The notes under the pieces: generated by a model
The model's database searches: none
The model's input: only the letters and a program-made list of their open reading frames with translations
What the model was told of the DNA's origin: nothing
Assembly: GCF_900188025.1 (NCBI RefSeq)
Contig: NZ_FZNO01000034.1
Span: 1-42,387, forward strand
Direction of reading: 5' to 3'
Source of the DNA: Blastococcus mobilis
Lineage (GTDB): Bacteria; Actinomycetota; Actinomycetes; Mycobacteriales; Geodermatophilaceae
DNA: 42,387 nt
In this document: in pieces, positions 9,428 through 18,176 of the stretch
Layout: each line of letters starts with the position of its first letter
How positions within the stretch are numbered: the first letter of the stretch is position 1
Program-made: the position numbers and the translations under genes

Positions 9428-10737
9428 GACTCCGATGGTCCCTCACCGGGCGCGGCTGCCGCCACGGAACCCCGGGTCCGGTGGAAGGCGACCAGCATCG
9501 GGACGACCGCGACCAGCCCCAGGGCACCGGACAGGGCGACGGCGCCGCTGGGCGAGACGCCCTCGGCGGCGAGCCCGGCGCCGAGGGCCCCGAGGCCCTG
9601 GACGCCGTAGAGGCCGGTCACTGCCACCCCGAACGCGCGGCCACGGAAGGCGCTCGGCACCGCCTGCACGAACGAGACGTTCAGCGGGATGAGCCAGGCC
9701 GCGCCGATCCCGGACAGGAACAGCAAGCCCACGACGAGCCCGAACGGCAGGCTGCCCGGGCCGAGGACGAGCCCGACCGCCCCCGCGAGGAGGACCGGCA
9801 CCAGCGAGAGCACGACGAGGGGGACCACGAGCGGCTCCCGCCGGGCCGGGGGAACCAACCGGGCGATCACCAGCCCGCCGAGCGTCACCCCGAGCGGGTT
9901 GGCCGCCAGCAGCACCCCGAGCGCCGTCGCACCCTTACCCAGCTCGTCCACCCACGGTGCGGCCACGCCTTCGGCCGCGTAGGTGAAGAGCGTGGCGGTC
10001 CAGAGGAGACCCACGATGGCCAGCAGCCGCGTCGACCGGCGGATGAGCCGCAACCCGTCGGCGGTGTCCTGCAACAGGGTCCGGCGTTCCTCGCCGGACT
10101 CGCTCGCCGGAGCCGGGCGAGGCTGGAGGCCCTTCCACAGCCACAGCGCCGACACCGCGAACGTCGCGGCGTCGATGAGCAGGGCGGCCGAGGGGTTCAG
10201 GGCGGCGACGAGCGCTCCGGCCAGGACGAAGCCCACCACCTGCGCCAGTTGCAGGGTGATGTTGGTCAGGGAGCTGGCGACGGCGTAGCGGTCGCCGTCC
10301 AGCACGTCGGCCATGAGCGCGGAGCGGGCGGACTCGAACGGCGGCGAGCCCAGCGAGACCAGGAACAGCAGCGCCAGCATCACCGGCAGCGGAATCCCGG
10401 GGATCGCCATGCCGGCCAGGAGCACCGCACGCCCGGCGTCGGTGGCGATGAGCACCCGATGGCGGGGGAGGCGGTCGGCGAGGGCCGCCAGCAGGGGGCC
10501 GCCCAGCAGCCACGGCAGGTAACCGATCGCGAAGGTCAGCGCCGACAGCAGGGGTGAGGAGGTGCGCTGGTAGACCAGCACCGTGAGGGCCACCCGGGCC
10601 AGCTCGTCGCCGGCGGTGGACAGCAGGAACGTCCCGAACAGCGGCCGGAACTCACGGACCGCGAAGACCTCGCGGAAGGTCGCCTGCCGCAGCGGGTCGC
10701 CGGGGGCCGGCGTCCCCTCCGGCGCGGACGCGGTCAG
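9424..10737 (-). CDS. MFS transporter, apparently initiated at CTG
   Basis: A 12-helix major facilitator of 437 aa. The N-terminal helices start at [22 protein letters not shown], the helix 2-3 loop reads [11 protein letters not shown] (MFS signature), and the second half starts near [15 protein letters not shown]. The profile is that of enterobactin-exporter/DHA3-type drug transporters; the substrate is unknown. No ATG, GTG or TTG is available in frame between the mscS stop and the first conserved residues. CTG at 10737 overlaps the mscS TGA as CTGA, mimicking the ATGA coupling used elsewhere in the window, with GGGGA a few bases upstream. An alternative GTG/ATG at 10851 would overlap mscS by 118 nt with junk-like sequence. 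The stop overlaps the glbO start. Confidence 0.85.
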   Translation of the reverse strand: MTASAPEGTPAPGDPLRQATFREVFAVREFRPLFGTFLLSTAGDELARVALTVLVYQRTSSPLLSALTFAIGYLPWLLGGPLLAALADRLPRHRVLIATDAGRAVLLAGMAIPGIPLPVMLALLFLVSLGSPPFESARSALMADVLDGDRYAVASSLTNITLQLAQVVGFVLAGALVAALNPSAALLIDAATFAVSALWLWKGLQPRPAPASESGEERRTLLQDTADGLRLIRRSTRLLAIVGLLWTATLFTYAAEGVAAPWVDELGKGATALGVLLAANPLGVTLGGLVIARLVPPARREPLVVPLVVLSLVPVLLAGAVGLVLGPGSLPFGLVVGLLFLSGIGAAWLIPLNVSFVQAVPSAFRGRAFGVAVTGLYGVQGLGALGAGLAAEGVSPSGAVALSGALGLVAVVPMLVAFHRTRGSVAAAAPGEGPSES

Positions 10738-11741
10738 CGGATCCCCGCCGAGACGCCGGTGGTCCCGGCCAGCAGCGGCAGCGGCGTGCGGATGCCCTCG
10801 GCGACGAAGCGCTCCTTGAGCCGCATCCGGAGCTCGCGGCCGACCCGCCACTGATCGGCGTTCGTGGCGCGGACCACCAGCCGCAGGAAGACGCCCTCCG
10901 CGGTGATCTGCTCCACGCCGAGGGACTCCGGCTCGGCCAGCAGGACGGCGGCCCAGTCCTCCTCGCGGTACATCGCGTCCGCGACCTCCTGCATGATCGC
11001 GCGGGCCTTCTCCAGGTCGGTGTCGTGGGCCACCGGCATGTCGATGACGACCTGGGCGAATCCCTGGCTCTTGTTCCCCACCCGCAGCACCTCGCCGTTC
11101 CGGACGTACCAGACGACCCCGTTGACGTCCCGCAGTCGGGTGATCCGCAGGCCGACCGCCTCCACCGTGCCGCTGGCCTCACCGAGGTCCACGACGTCAC
11201 CGACCCCGTACTGGTCCTCGAGGATGATGCCGATCCCGGCGACGAAGTCCTTGATGAGGTTCTGCGCGCCGAAGCCGAGGGCCACGCCGACCACGCCGGC
11301 ACTGGCCACGATCGGCGCGAGGTTGATGCCCAGCTCGCCGAGTACCAGGACCACGGCGATGCCCAGCACCACGATGGAGGCGAAGCTGCGCAGGACCGAG
11401 CCGATGGCCTCCGCCCGCTGGGTGCGGCGTTCGGTGATCTGGTCGCCGGCGTCGCTCTGCGCCACCCGGTTGCGCAGCGGCCGCAGGATCGTGGGCACCG
11501 CTCCGGTGGAGGTGCGGTCGGTCAGCCGGCGGATGCCCCGGTGGGCCAGCGCCCGGACCACGACGGCCAGGACGACGACCAGCACGATGCGTGCGGGCGT
11601 GGCGACGAGCACCTGGGCGTTCTCCGCCAGCCAGTCCAGGCCGAACCAGTCGTAGAGCTGCTGGCAGAGCCAGTACTCCGCGCAGTCGGGCACGCCCGGG
11701 GACCCGTCGTCCGCGGCAAGCACTGTTAGTGATCGACTCAT
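10734..11741 (-). CDS. mscS: MscS-family small-conductance mechanosensitive channel
   Basis: An inner-membrane channel of 335 aa that opens on osmotic downshock. Hydrophobic segments lie around residues 45-65, 115-135 and 140-170. The pore helix and beta domain are clear: GVVGVALGFGAQNLIKDFVA, then IILEDQYGVGDVVDLG and GTVEAVGLRITRLRD. A cytoplasmic alpha/beta domain follows. ATG at 11741 is preceded by GTG at 11744; GGAAGGA upstream serves either. A downstream MFS gene starts inside its stop. The N-terminus has two closely spaced Cys (DCAEYWLCQQL), predicted outside the membrane. Confidence 0.9.
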   Translation of the reverse strand: MSRSLTVLAADDGSPGVPDCAEYWLCQQLYDWFGLDWLAENAQVLVATPARIVLVVVLAVVVRALAHRGIRRLTDRTSTGAVPTILRPLRNRVAQSDAGDQITERRTQRAEAIGSVLRSFASIVVLGIAVVLVLGELGINLAPIVASAGVVGVALGFGAQNLIKDFVAGIGIILEDQYGVGDVVDLGEASGTVEAVGLRITRLRDVNGVVWYVRNGEVLRVGNKSQGFAQVVIDMPVAHDTDLEKARAIMQEVADAMYREEDWAAVLLAEPESLGVEQITAEGVFLRLVVRATNADQWRVGRELRMRLKERFVAEGIRTPLPLLAGTTGVSAGIR

Positions 11742-11839
11742 CACCGGAAATCCTTCCAGGTGAACGGTCCCCTGTCATGGATTCGAGGTCGCGTTCGACC
11801 GAAAGGCGTCCCGCCGAAGGGCTTCTCGCCGAAGAATCC

Positions 11840-13912
11840 CTACCGAACGGCGAGGCCCGTGTGCTCGGCCAGGAAGGCGAGCTGGTCGGCGGCGAGCCCG
11901 ACCGTGCGACTGACCGCCCGCGCCCCGTGCCCCACGGACGTCTCCCGGCGCAGCACGATGGGCGCCTCCGACGTCGTGGCGTGCTGGAGGGCGGCAGTCA
12001 GCTTGCGGCCGTGCAGCGGGTGCACGCGGGTGTCGGACTCGAAGGTGGTGAACAGCACCGCCGGGTACGCCGTCCCCTCCCGGACCGCGTGGTACGGCGA
12101 GTAGCCCAGCAGCCAGCCCAGCTCGGTCGGGTCCTCGGCGCTGCCGTACTCGTCGTTCCAGGTGCGGCCCAGGCCGAACAGCTCGTAGCGGACCATGTCC
12201 AGCAGCGGCGCACTGCAGACCACCGCGGCGGCGAGGTCGGGGCGCTGGGTCAGCGTCGCGCCCACCAGCAGCCCGCCGTTGGAGCCGCCCATGACGCCCA
12301 GTTGCCCGTGCGTCGTCCAGCCCTCGGCCACCAGCTGCTCGGCAGCGGCGGCGAAGTCGTCGAACACGTTCTGCTTGCGCTCGCGCATCCCCGCCCGGTG
12401 CCACTCCTCGCCGTGCTCGGAGCCACCCCGCAGGTTCGCCACCGCCCACACCCCGCCGGCGGCCACCCAGGCGAGGGCCTGCGCGCTGTAGGCGGGGCTG
12501 ACCGAGACGTTGAAGCCGCCGTAGCCGTACAGCACGGCCGGGCGGGGCGTGTCCGGGCTGCCCGAGCCCGACAGCACGAACAGGTGCACCGGTGTCCCGT
12601 CGGCGGAGGTCGCGTGCGTCTCGACGACCGTCAGCGCCGGCACGTCCCCGGCCACGGGCGCCTGCTCCCAGCTCGCCAGGGCGGTGGGGGAACCGGCGTC
12701 CCAGCGCAGGACCGACGGCGGCGTCGCGTAGTCGGTGTAGCCGACCCAGGCCGTGCTGCCCCCTTCGGGTGGTGAGCTGACGCCGGAGATGCTGCCCGCA
12801 CCCAGACCCTCGACATCGGCCAGCCGGCCGGACCCGTCCCCGGCCCAGACCGAGAGGCGGTCGGTGGCGTCCACGGCATGGACCGCCAGCACCTGCAGCG
12901 AGCCGTCCGGGGCGTCGACGAGGGCGACGTCGGACAGCACGGCGTCCGGCAGCTCGGGGACCACGTCCCGCCAGGCCGAGGGCGCCCAGGTGGCCCGGTC
13001 CGCCGGATCGGCGACGGCCAGCCGCCAGCGCGGGGCGTCCCGGTCGGACATGAGCCACAGCCGGCCGTCGCGGGCGACCCAGGCGGCGGTCTGCGCGTCG
13101 ACGCCCACCTGGAACTCGCCGAGTTCTCCGTCGCCGGCCAGGTCGGCGATCCACACGTCGTCCCGGGGCGCGGTGCCGGCCGCACCCGAGACGACCAGCC
13201 AGCGGCCGTCGGGGCTGGTGTGCACGCCGAAGTAGGTGGTGGGGTCGCTGCCCTCGCCGTGCACCAGCACGTCGGAGTCGGCGGGGGCCCCGACCCGGTG
13301 GCGCCAGACCCGCCGGTGGAACTGCTCCTCGCCCGCTGGGACGAGGTCCGGCGGGAGGCGGCGCACGTAGAACAGCTCCTCCCCGCCGGGCAGCCAGGCG
13401 ATGGGGGAGTAGCGGCACCGGTCGATCGGACCGTCCACGACCTCGCCGGTGGTCACGTCGAGGACGTAGAGCCGGGACTCCTCGTCGCCGCCCGTGGAGA
13501 GCTGGTAGGCCAGCCGGTCGCCCTCCCACGAGGGGGACCAGGCGTCCAGCGTCGTCGTCCCCTCGGGGTCGAGGGCGGTCGGGTCGACCAGCACCCGGAC
13601 GGTGCCGTCGGCCTCGCGCACCCGGAGCACCGCGTGCTCCTGGCCGGGGTCGCGGCGGGTCGAGAAGGCCCGCCCGCCGCGCCAGACCGGGACGCCGACG
13701 GCGCCGGCGTGCACCAGCTCCTCCAGGCGGGCGGCGAAGCCCAGGCGCATCGGGAGGGCGGTGAGCAGCTCTCCGGCGAGCGCGTCCTGCGCCTCGCTCC
13801 ACTCCCTCGTGCGCGGGTCGGCGTCGTCCTCGAGCCAGCGGTAGGGGTCGGCGACGTGGTGTCCGTGCAGGTCCTCGACGAGGTCGAGCCGGGGGGCATC
13901 GGGGTAGCGCAT
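11840..13912 (-). CDS. Prolyl oligopeptidase family serine peptidase (S9A)
   Basis: A soluble peptidase of 690 aa that cleaves short proline-containing peptides. The N-terminus DLHGHHVADPYRWLEDDADP is the S9A hallmark, a seven-bladed propeller occupies about residues 60-400, and the alpha/beta hydrolase domain is C-terminal. The catalytic triad is Ser544 (GGSNGG), Asp627 (ESDTRVHP) and His662 (SVGHGAR). ATG at 13912 is supported by a TACCGT hexamer at 13920-13925 on the same strand, 7 nt upstream, suggesting a leaderless mRNA. There is no signal peptide. Confidence 0.93.
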   Translation of the reverse strand: MRYPDAPRLDLVEDLHGHHVADPYRWLEDDADPRTREWSEAQDALAGELLTALPMRLGFAARLEELVHAGAVGVPVWRGGRAFSTRRDPGQEHAVLRVREADGTVRVLVDPTALDPEGTTTLDAWSPSWEGDRLAYQLSTGGDEESRLYVLDVTTGEVVDGPIDRCRYSPIAWLPGGEELFYVRRLPPDLVPAGEEQFHRRVWRHRVGAPADSDVLVHGEGSDPTTYFGVHTSPDGRWLVVSGAAGTAPRDDVWIADLAGDGELGEFQVGVDAQTAAWVARDGRLWLMSDRDAPRWRLAVADPADRATWAPSAWRDVVPELPDAVLSDVALVDAPDGSLQVLAVHAVDATDRLSVWAGDGSGRLADVEGLGAGSISGVSSPPEGGSTAWVGYTDYATPPSVLRWDAGSPTALASWEQAPVAGDVPALTVVETHATSADGTPVHLFVLSGSGSPDTPRPAVLYGYGGFNVSVSPAYSAQALAWVAAGGVWAVANLRGGSEHGEEWHRAGMRERKQNVFDDFAAAAEQLVAEGWTTHGQLGVMGGSNGGLLVGATLTQRPDLAAAVVCSAPLLDMVRYELFGLGRTWNDEYGSAEDPTELGWLLGYSPYHAVREGTAYPAVLFTTFESDTRVHPLHGRKLTAALQHATTSEAPIVLRRETSVGHGARAVSRTVGLAADQLAFLAEHTGLAVR

Positions 13913-13919
13913 CGCACCC

Positions 13920-13925
13920 ACGGTA
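13920..13925 (-). promoter_or_regulatory. Probable -10 element (TACCGT) of a leaderless prolyl oligopeptidase mRNA
   Basis: TACCGT fits the TANNNT actinobacterial -10 consensus and ends 7 nt before the ATG, so transcription would begin at or next to the start codon. No Shine-Dalgarno sequence is present between them. Confidence 0.5.
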
Positions 13926-14042
13926 GTTCGCCCGGCGAAGCGGGGAGTTGCTTGACTGCGCCGATCGCCGTCGCGCGGGTCAGAATGGGGCAGCCCGCGG
14001 GTCTCGGAGCCACCGGCGGTCCGGGGCATCCGGAGGTGATCC

Positions 14043-14651
14043 GTGCCGCGTCCCGCGTCCGGGTCGTCGTCGGCGGGTCACCCAGGCCCGCGCCGCGACC
14101 CGCGCCATCCATCGTTCCTACCTGTGCCGTCGCCGGGTACGACGAGCGCCACGTTGCTGCTGAACGCCACGTACGAACCCTTGTGCGTGGTGTCCAGCCG
14201 GCGAGCGATCGTCCTCGTGCTGGCGCAGAAGGCAGAGCCGGTCGACTCCGCGGCGGACGTCGTGCACGCGGAGACGGTGAGTCTCCCGGTGCCGATCGTG
14301 GTCCGCCTGACCCGTTTCGTGCGCGTGCCCTATCCGGCGTCGGTGCCGCTGTCCCGGCGCGCCGTCTTCACCCGGGACGGGCAGACCTGCGTCTACTGCG
14401 GCGGGTCGGCGACGAGCATCGACCACGTCGTTCCGCGGAGCCGCGGGGGGACCCACACCTGGGACAACGTCGTCGCCGCCTGCCGACGGTGCAACCACGC
14501 CAAGGCCGACCGCTCGCTGGCCGAGATGGGCTGGGTGCTGCCCCACCCCCCGCGCACGCCCAGCGGCGCCGCGTGGCGCCTGCTGGGCACCAGGACGGTC
14601 GATCCGCGCTGGCGGGACTGGCTCGGCATGCCCGATAGCGTGAGCGCATGA
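14043..14651 (+). CDS. HNH endonuclease domain protein (RRXRR/McrA-like actinobacterial family)
   Basis: A putative nuclease of 202 aa. The conserved N-terminal block ATLLLNATYEPLCVVSSRRA is typical of a widespread actinobacterial HNH family. The HNH core contains CVYCG and CRRCN zinc knuckles flanking SIDHVVPRSRGG, with catalytic His and Asn in HTWDNVVAAC. The GTG start is fixed by a near-perfect Shine-Dalgarno GGAGGTGAT at 14032-14040, 6 nt away after GGAGG; the first about 35 residues are Pro/Ser-rich and poorly conserved. The biological role is unknown. It is not next to a methylase or phage genes, so it is likely housekeeping or domesticated rather than a restriction enzyme. Confidence 0.88.
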   Translation: MPRPASGSSSAGHPGPRRDPRHPSFLPVPSPGTTSATLLLNATYEPLCVVSSRRAIVLVLAQKAEPVDSAADVVHAETVSLPVPIVVRLTRFVRVPYPASVPLSRRAVFTRDGQTCVYCGGSATSIDHVVPRSRGGTHTWDNVVAACRRCNHAKADRSLAEMGWVLPHPPRTPSGAAWRLLGTRTVDPRWRDWLGMPDSVSA

Positions 14652-14653
14652 AA

Positions 14654-14722
14654 GAGGACCCCTGGAAGGACCCCGTCCTCCTCACCGCTCGCTCGCTCGC
14701 GGTGAGCCTCTGGACGGGGCCG
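14654..14722 (+). repeat. Dispersed palindromic repeat, copy B (type 2)
   Basis: The element starts 2 nt after the HNH stop in the same orientation. CCCCGTCC (14671-14678) pairs with GGACGGGG (14712-14719), and CTCACCGC (14681-14688) pairs with GCGGTGAG (14699-14706) inside it, giving a long hairpin. It ends 5 nt before the ATG of the next gene, so it also forms that gene's leader. Its GGACCCCGTCCTCCTCAC block is shared with copy D. Confidence 0.75.
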
Positions 14723-14727
14723 AACCG

Positions 14728-15591
14728 ATGACTTCTGCGGGGACGGCCCGCCGTCTGTGGGCTCTTGCCGAACCGTTCCACGCGCTCACGTACTTCGCGC
14801 AGGAGAGCCGCGACGCCGCCGAGGGAACCGGGCTCCGCGGCTTTTGGAACGGCTACTTCGCGCTCCGCGCCGCGCCGCTGGGCGCCGTCGGGCCGGAGGT
14901 GGTGACGGCGGTCTTCTACAACTTCGCGCCGTCCTTCGTGGCCCGCCGGGTCCCGGGGGTGTGGGACCAGGTCACCCCTGCCGCGGCGCTCGAGGCCCGC
15001 CTCGCCGGGATCGATGCAGCGGTGCGGCGGGTGCTCGGGCCGGACTGGCCGGCATCGCCCGAGGTGGCCGAGGCGGCGGACCTGACCACGACGGCGGCGG
15101 CCGCGGTGGATGCACCCGGCCGGCCACTGGCGGCCGCGAACTCGGGCGTCGCAGTCCCCGACGAGCCGCACCTGCGCCTGTGGCAGTCGCTCACCACCCT
15201 GCGCGAGCACCGCGGAGACGGACACTCGGTCGCCCTCGTGCAGCGCGAGGTGGACGGCGTCACCGCCCACGTGCTCGCGGCCGCCGCCGGCCGCTCGGAC
15301 CGGGAATGGCTCATGCGCGCCCGCGGCTGGGACGACGCCGCCTGGGACGACGCGGTCGCCCGGCTGGTCGAGCGGCGCTGGCTGGACGAGGGCGAGCTGA
15401 CCGCCGAGGGCCTGGCGATGGTCGCCGCGATCGAGGCCGACACCGACCGCCTGGCGTTGGGGCCGTGGCAGGCACTCGGCGACGCCGCGTGCGACCGGCT
15501 GGCCGAGCTGCTGACGCCGGTCCGGCGGGCCGTCATCGCGGCGGGGGACTGGCCCGCGGGCAACCCGATCGGTGTCCCGGACCCGGACTGA
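14728..15591 (+). CDS. SCO6745-family protein (winged-helix-like, function unknown)
   Basis: A protein of 287 aa belonging to the actinobacterial SCO6745 family, recognised by the start RRLWALAEPFHALTYFAQES and FWNGYFALRAAPLGAV, then VVTAVFYNFAPSFVARRVP. The C-terminal half (REWLMRARGWDDAAWDDAV ... EGELTAEGLAMVAAIEADTD) resembles a MarR-like winged helix. The biochemical role is not established. It starts immediately after repeat copy B, so its ribosome-binding region lies in the repeat's GGACGGGGCC arm. The following amidase has its own leaderless promoter and is probably a separate unit. Confidence 0.8.
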   Translation: MTSAGTARRLWALAEPFHALTYFAQESRDAAEGTGLRGFWNGYFALRAAPLGAVGPEVVTAVFYNFAPSFVARRVPGVWDQVTPAAALEARLAGIDAAVRRVLGPDWPASPEVAEAADLTTTAAAAVDAPGRPLAAANSGVAVPDEPHLRLWQSLTTLREHRGDGHSVALVQREVDGVTAHVLAAAAGRSDREWLMRARGWDDAAWDDAVARLVERRWLDEGELTAEGLAMVAAIEADTDRLALGPWQALGDAACDRLAELLTPVRRAVIAAGDWPAGNPIGVPDPD

Positions 15592-15604
15592 CACCGGGGC
15601 GGGT

Positions 15605-15610
15605 TAGCGT
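15605..15610 (+). promoter_or_regulatory. Probable -10 element (TAGCGT) of leaderless amidase mRNA
   Basis: TAGCGT ends 7 nt before the amidase GTG at 15618, with no Shine-Dalgarno sequence in between. This is the geometry of leaderless actinobacterial promoters. Confidence 0.55.
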
Positions 15611-15617
15611 CCCGCCC

Positions 15618-17051
15618 GTGACCCGGTTGCACGACCTCACCGCCCTGGAGCAGGCCGCCGCCGTACGGGCGGGGGAGGTGAGCCCGACCGAACTGGTCGA
15701 GCACTCGCTGGCGCGCATCGACGCCCTCGATGCCCGGCTCGGCGCCTTCATCACCGTCACCCCCGACCGGGCCCTCGCCGCTGCCGCCCGGGCGGAGGCG
15801 CTGCTCCGGACCGGCGGCCGGTTGCCCCCCCTGCTCGGCGTCCCGACCGCCATCAAGGACCTCAACAACACCGCGGGAGTCCGGACGACGTTCGGATCGC
15901 GGGTGCTGGCCGACTTCGTCCCCGAGGTGGACGACGCCGTGGTCACCAGGCTCGCCGCCGCCGGCACCATCAGCCTCGGCAAGACCAACACCCCCGAGTT
16001 CGGCTATCCCTGCTACACCGACAACGACCTCGCCGGGCCGGCCCGTTGCCCGTGGGACCCCTCGCTGCTGGCCGGCGGCTCCAGCGGCGGGGCTGCCGTC
16101 GCCGTGGCGGCCGGGATGGTCCCGTTCGCCCAGGGCAGTGACGGGGGCGGGTCGATCCGCATCCCGGCGAGCATCAACGGGATCGTCGGCCTCAAGCCCA
16201 GCCGGGGCCGGATCAGCAACGCGCCCCTGGGTGCCGACATCACCGGCCTGGGCACCAACGGGCCGCTGGCGCGGACCGTCCGGGACGCCGCCGCCATGCT
16301 CGACGCCATGGCCGGGCCGGTCCTGGGCGACCACGCGTGGGCACCGCCGCTCCCGGCCGGGCAGAGCTTCCTCGGCGCGGTGGAGCGCCCTCCGGGGCGG
16401 CTGAGGGTCGGCCGGTGGCTGGCCACGCCGATTCCCGACGTCCAGCTGGAGCCCGAGGTCGCCGACGCCTTCGAGGACGCGTCGGCGCTGCTTGAGAGCC
16501 TCGGTCACCAGGTCGAGGACGTGCCCACCGGTCTGCTCGGGCCGGAGGTGCTCCCGTCCTTCGAGCGCGTGTGGGCGCTGTCGGGCGCCACGCTGCCGGT
16601 ACCGCCCTCGAGGGCGGGGGAGCTGCGGCCCCTGACCCGGGAGCTGCGGGCACGCGGCCTGGCGATGTCGGCCCAGGTGGCCATGGAGTCGATGATGGCG
16701 CTGCGCCTGTTCACCCGACGGTTCCTGCAGGCCACCGCCGCCTACGACGTCCTGCTGGCCCCGGTCTGCACGATGACCCCGCGGCCGCTGGGCTGGTTCG
16801 ACGCCGACGGGGACGGCGCCGAGGACTTCGAGCGGAACAAGCGGTACGCGGCGTTCACCGCGGTCTTCAACGTGACCGGCCAGCCGGCGGTGAGCCTGCC
16901 GCTGTACTGGACCCAGGCCATGCTGCCGATCGGCAGCATGCTCGTGGGCCGGCCGGCCGACGAGGCGACGCTGCTCGCCCTGTCCGCGCAGGTGGAGGAG
17001 GCACGCCCGTGGCGACACCGGCACCCCGAGCCGTGGGAGCGGACCGGCTGA
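15618..17051 (+). CDS. Amidase signature family hydrolase
   Basis: A cytoplasmic amidase of 477 aa using the Ser-cisSer-Lys triad: Lys80 (TAIKDLNN), cis-Ser155 in LAGGSSGGAA and nucleophile Ser179 in GSDGGGSIRIPAS. The C-terminal region with FNVTGQPAVSLPLYW is the usual substrate-pocket element. The length is normal for AS enzymes (450-500). GatA is unlikely because no gatB or gatC is adjacent and the C-terminal segment differs; an aliphatic or aryl amide hydrolase is more probable. GTG at 15618 is supported by the -10 hexamer 7 nt upstream and by the canonical start of this family. Confidence 0.9.
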   Translation: MTRLHDLTALEQAAAVRAGEVSPTELVEHSLARIDALDARLGAFITVTPDRALAAAARAEALLRTGGRLPPLLGVPTAIKDLNNTAGVRTTFGSRVLADFVPEVDDAVVTRLAAAGTISLGKTNTPEFGYPCYTDNDLAGPARCPWDPSLLAGGSSGGAAVAVAAGMVPFAQGSDGGGSIRIPASINGIVGLKPSRGRISNAPLGADITGLGTNGPLARTVRDAAAMLDAMAGPVLGDHAWAPPLPAGQSFLGAVERPPGRLRVGRWLATPIPDVQLEPEVADAFEDASALLESLGHQVEDVPTGLLGPEVLPSFERVWALSGATLPVPPSRAGELRPLTRELRARGLAMSAQVAMESMMALRLFTRRFLQATAAYDVLLAPVCTMTPRPLGWFDADGDGAEDFERNKRYAAFTAVFNVTGQPAVSLPLYWTQAMLPIGSMLVGRPADEATLLALSAQVEEARPWRHRHPEPWERTG

Positions 17052-17067
17052 ACCAGAGGCCTGCCGG

Positions 17068-17073
17068 TAAGTT
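17068..17073 (+). promoter_or_regulatory. Probable -10 element (TAAGTT) of leaderless ctaJ-like mRNA
   Basis: TAAGTT ends 7 nt before GTG at 17081, and the amidase stop lies 17 nt upstream of it. No Shine-Dalgarno sequence is present, so the small membrane gene probably has its own leaderless transcript. Confidence 0.5.
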
Positions 17074-17080
17074 GTCGAGC

Positions 17081-17464
17081 GTGACCGTCGCCGAGACCAT
17101 CCTCGTCTTCGTCGGCATCCCGCTGGCCGTCTACGTGCTGCTGGCGCTGCTGATCTTCCTGCCGGGTGGGCGCAAGCGCACCCGGTACAAGCCCGGTCAG
17201 CCGTGGGACCACGCGCCGATCTGGTACGAGCCGCATCCCGAGAACGTCGGCGCCGGCGGGCACGAACCCGCGCCCGGCGCGGCCGCGGTCCCCGGCAGCT
17301 CGTCGGCGGCTCTGGGCTCGTCGATGTATCCGGAGCAGCCCGAGGAGAGGAACACCGACACGTCCCGGGCCTCTGACGCGCACGGTGCCGGCGGTCACGG
17401 GGCGCACGTGGCCCCCCGGCCGGTGAACGCGGGACCGCTCGGCGGCGCCCGCGGGACCTGGTGA
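17081..17464 (+). CDS. Small membrane protein resembling aa3-type cytochrome oxidase subunit CtaJ
   Basis: A protein of 127 aa: one transmembrane helix near residues 5-28 (ETILVFVGIPLAVYVLLALL), then GRKRTRYKPGQPWDHAPIWYEPHP, and a disordered His/Gly/Ala-rich tail. The helix followed by RYKPGQPW and a W-Y/W-x-P motif is the pattern of CtaJ, a small accessory subunit found in the mycobacterial III-IV supercomplex. Adjacency to a DUF5130 gene, 55 nt downstream, is a pairing I recall from other actinobacteria. Whether it associates with cytochrome oxidase here is inference from family resemblance. Confidence 0.65.
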   Translation: MTVAETILVFVGIPLAVYVLLALLIFLPGGRKRTRYKPGQPWDHAPIWYEPHPENVGAGGHEPAPGAAAVPGSSSAALGSSMYPEQPEERNTDTSRASDAHGAGGHGAHVAPRPVNAGPLGGARGTW

Positions 17465-17519
17465 CGGGAACCGGCGCAGCCATGACCCACTCCATGACCA
17501 CCGCTCCGGGAGGACGGCG

Positions 17520-17990
17520 ATGACCCGCGCGTTGGAAGCCGAGTCCCACGACACGGCCACGACCCACACCGCGCCCGCGCGGACCGACGAGATCGAGGGT
17601 TCGCCGCTCGACGAGATCTTCAGCTTCCAGGAGCTCGCGCGGCTGGACGAGGCGCTGACCATGTCCTCCCGGGAGACGGGTCTGCGCTTCACCCTCTACA
17701 TCGGCGACCTCGGTGCGCGCACGCGTGCCCAGGCCGAGGAACTGCACGCCCGCTCCGGGGGCAACCCCACGGATTCGGTGCTGATCGCGGTCTCGCCCGG
17801 CCAGAAGGTGGTCGAGGTCGTCACCGGGGCCGGCGCCTCACGCCGGCTGCCCGACCGCGCCTGCGCGCTGGCGGTCCTGTCGATGACGACGTCATTCGCC
17901 GCGGGGGACCTGGTCGGCGGCATCGTCAACGGGCTCCGGCAGCTGTCGGACCAGGCCGGTCACCCGGCTGCGCTCCGCCATCCGCACTGA
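17520..17990 (+). CDS. DUF5130/TPM-domain-like protein
   Basis: A protein of 156 aa. The core FSFQELARLDEALTMSSRETGLRFTLYIGDLG and NPTDSVLIAVSPGQKVVEVVTG resembles the TPM (YgcG-type) fold that binds acidic phospholipid or assists membrane-complex assembly. No signal peptide or membrane segment is visible. ATG at 17520 follows GGGAGGA with good spacing. It is downstream of the CtaJ-like gene in the same direction, so a shared role in respiratory-complex maintenance is possible but not shown. It converges on pepN across repeat copy C. Confidence 0.75.
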   Translation: MTRALEAESHDTATTHTAPARTDEIEGSPLDEIFSFQELARLDEALTMSSRETGLRFTLYIGDLGARTRAQAEELHARSGGNPTDSVLIAVSPGQKVVEVVTGAGASRRLPDRACALAVLSMTTSFAAGDLVGGIVNGLRQLSDQAGHPAALRHPH

Positions 17991-18083
17991 GCACCCGCTG
18001 AGCGCGGCACGCCCCGCGAGGCGGCCCGACGCGTGGGGGCCGGAGGTCTTCGCGCAGAGGAGCGGGTAGCGCTCAGCGTCGGC

Positions 18084-18143
18084 CGGCCCTGCTGCAGGGT
18101 CCCGCCGCGGGCTTGCGAGCGGTGGGGGGCAGCGGGGTCCTTG
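18084..18143 (-). repeat. Dispersed palindromic repeat, copy C (type 1)
   Basis: It lies 34 nt after the pepN stop in pepN orientation. On that strand it begins AAGGACCCCGCTGCCCCCC, the same start as copy D, and its 41-bp core differs from copy A at 2 positions. Confidence 0.8.
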
Positions 18144-18176
18144 TACTGGCCGCGGTGTCGGCCGGAGGTCGACGGA

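Noticed and set aside
14043-14651. HNH gene as part of a restriction or phage defence system
   Set aside because: No methyltransferase, helicase or phage gene is adjacent, and the N-terminal block matches a widespread chromosomal actinobacterial family.
17997-18077. Inverted repeat GCTGAGCGC / GCGCTCAGC with a 63-nt spacer
   Set aside because: It is only 9 bp with a long loop in GC-rich convergent intergenic DNA and may be chance. The nearby repeat copy C explains most of the structure.
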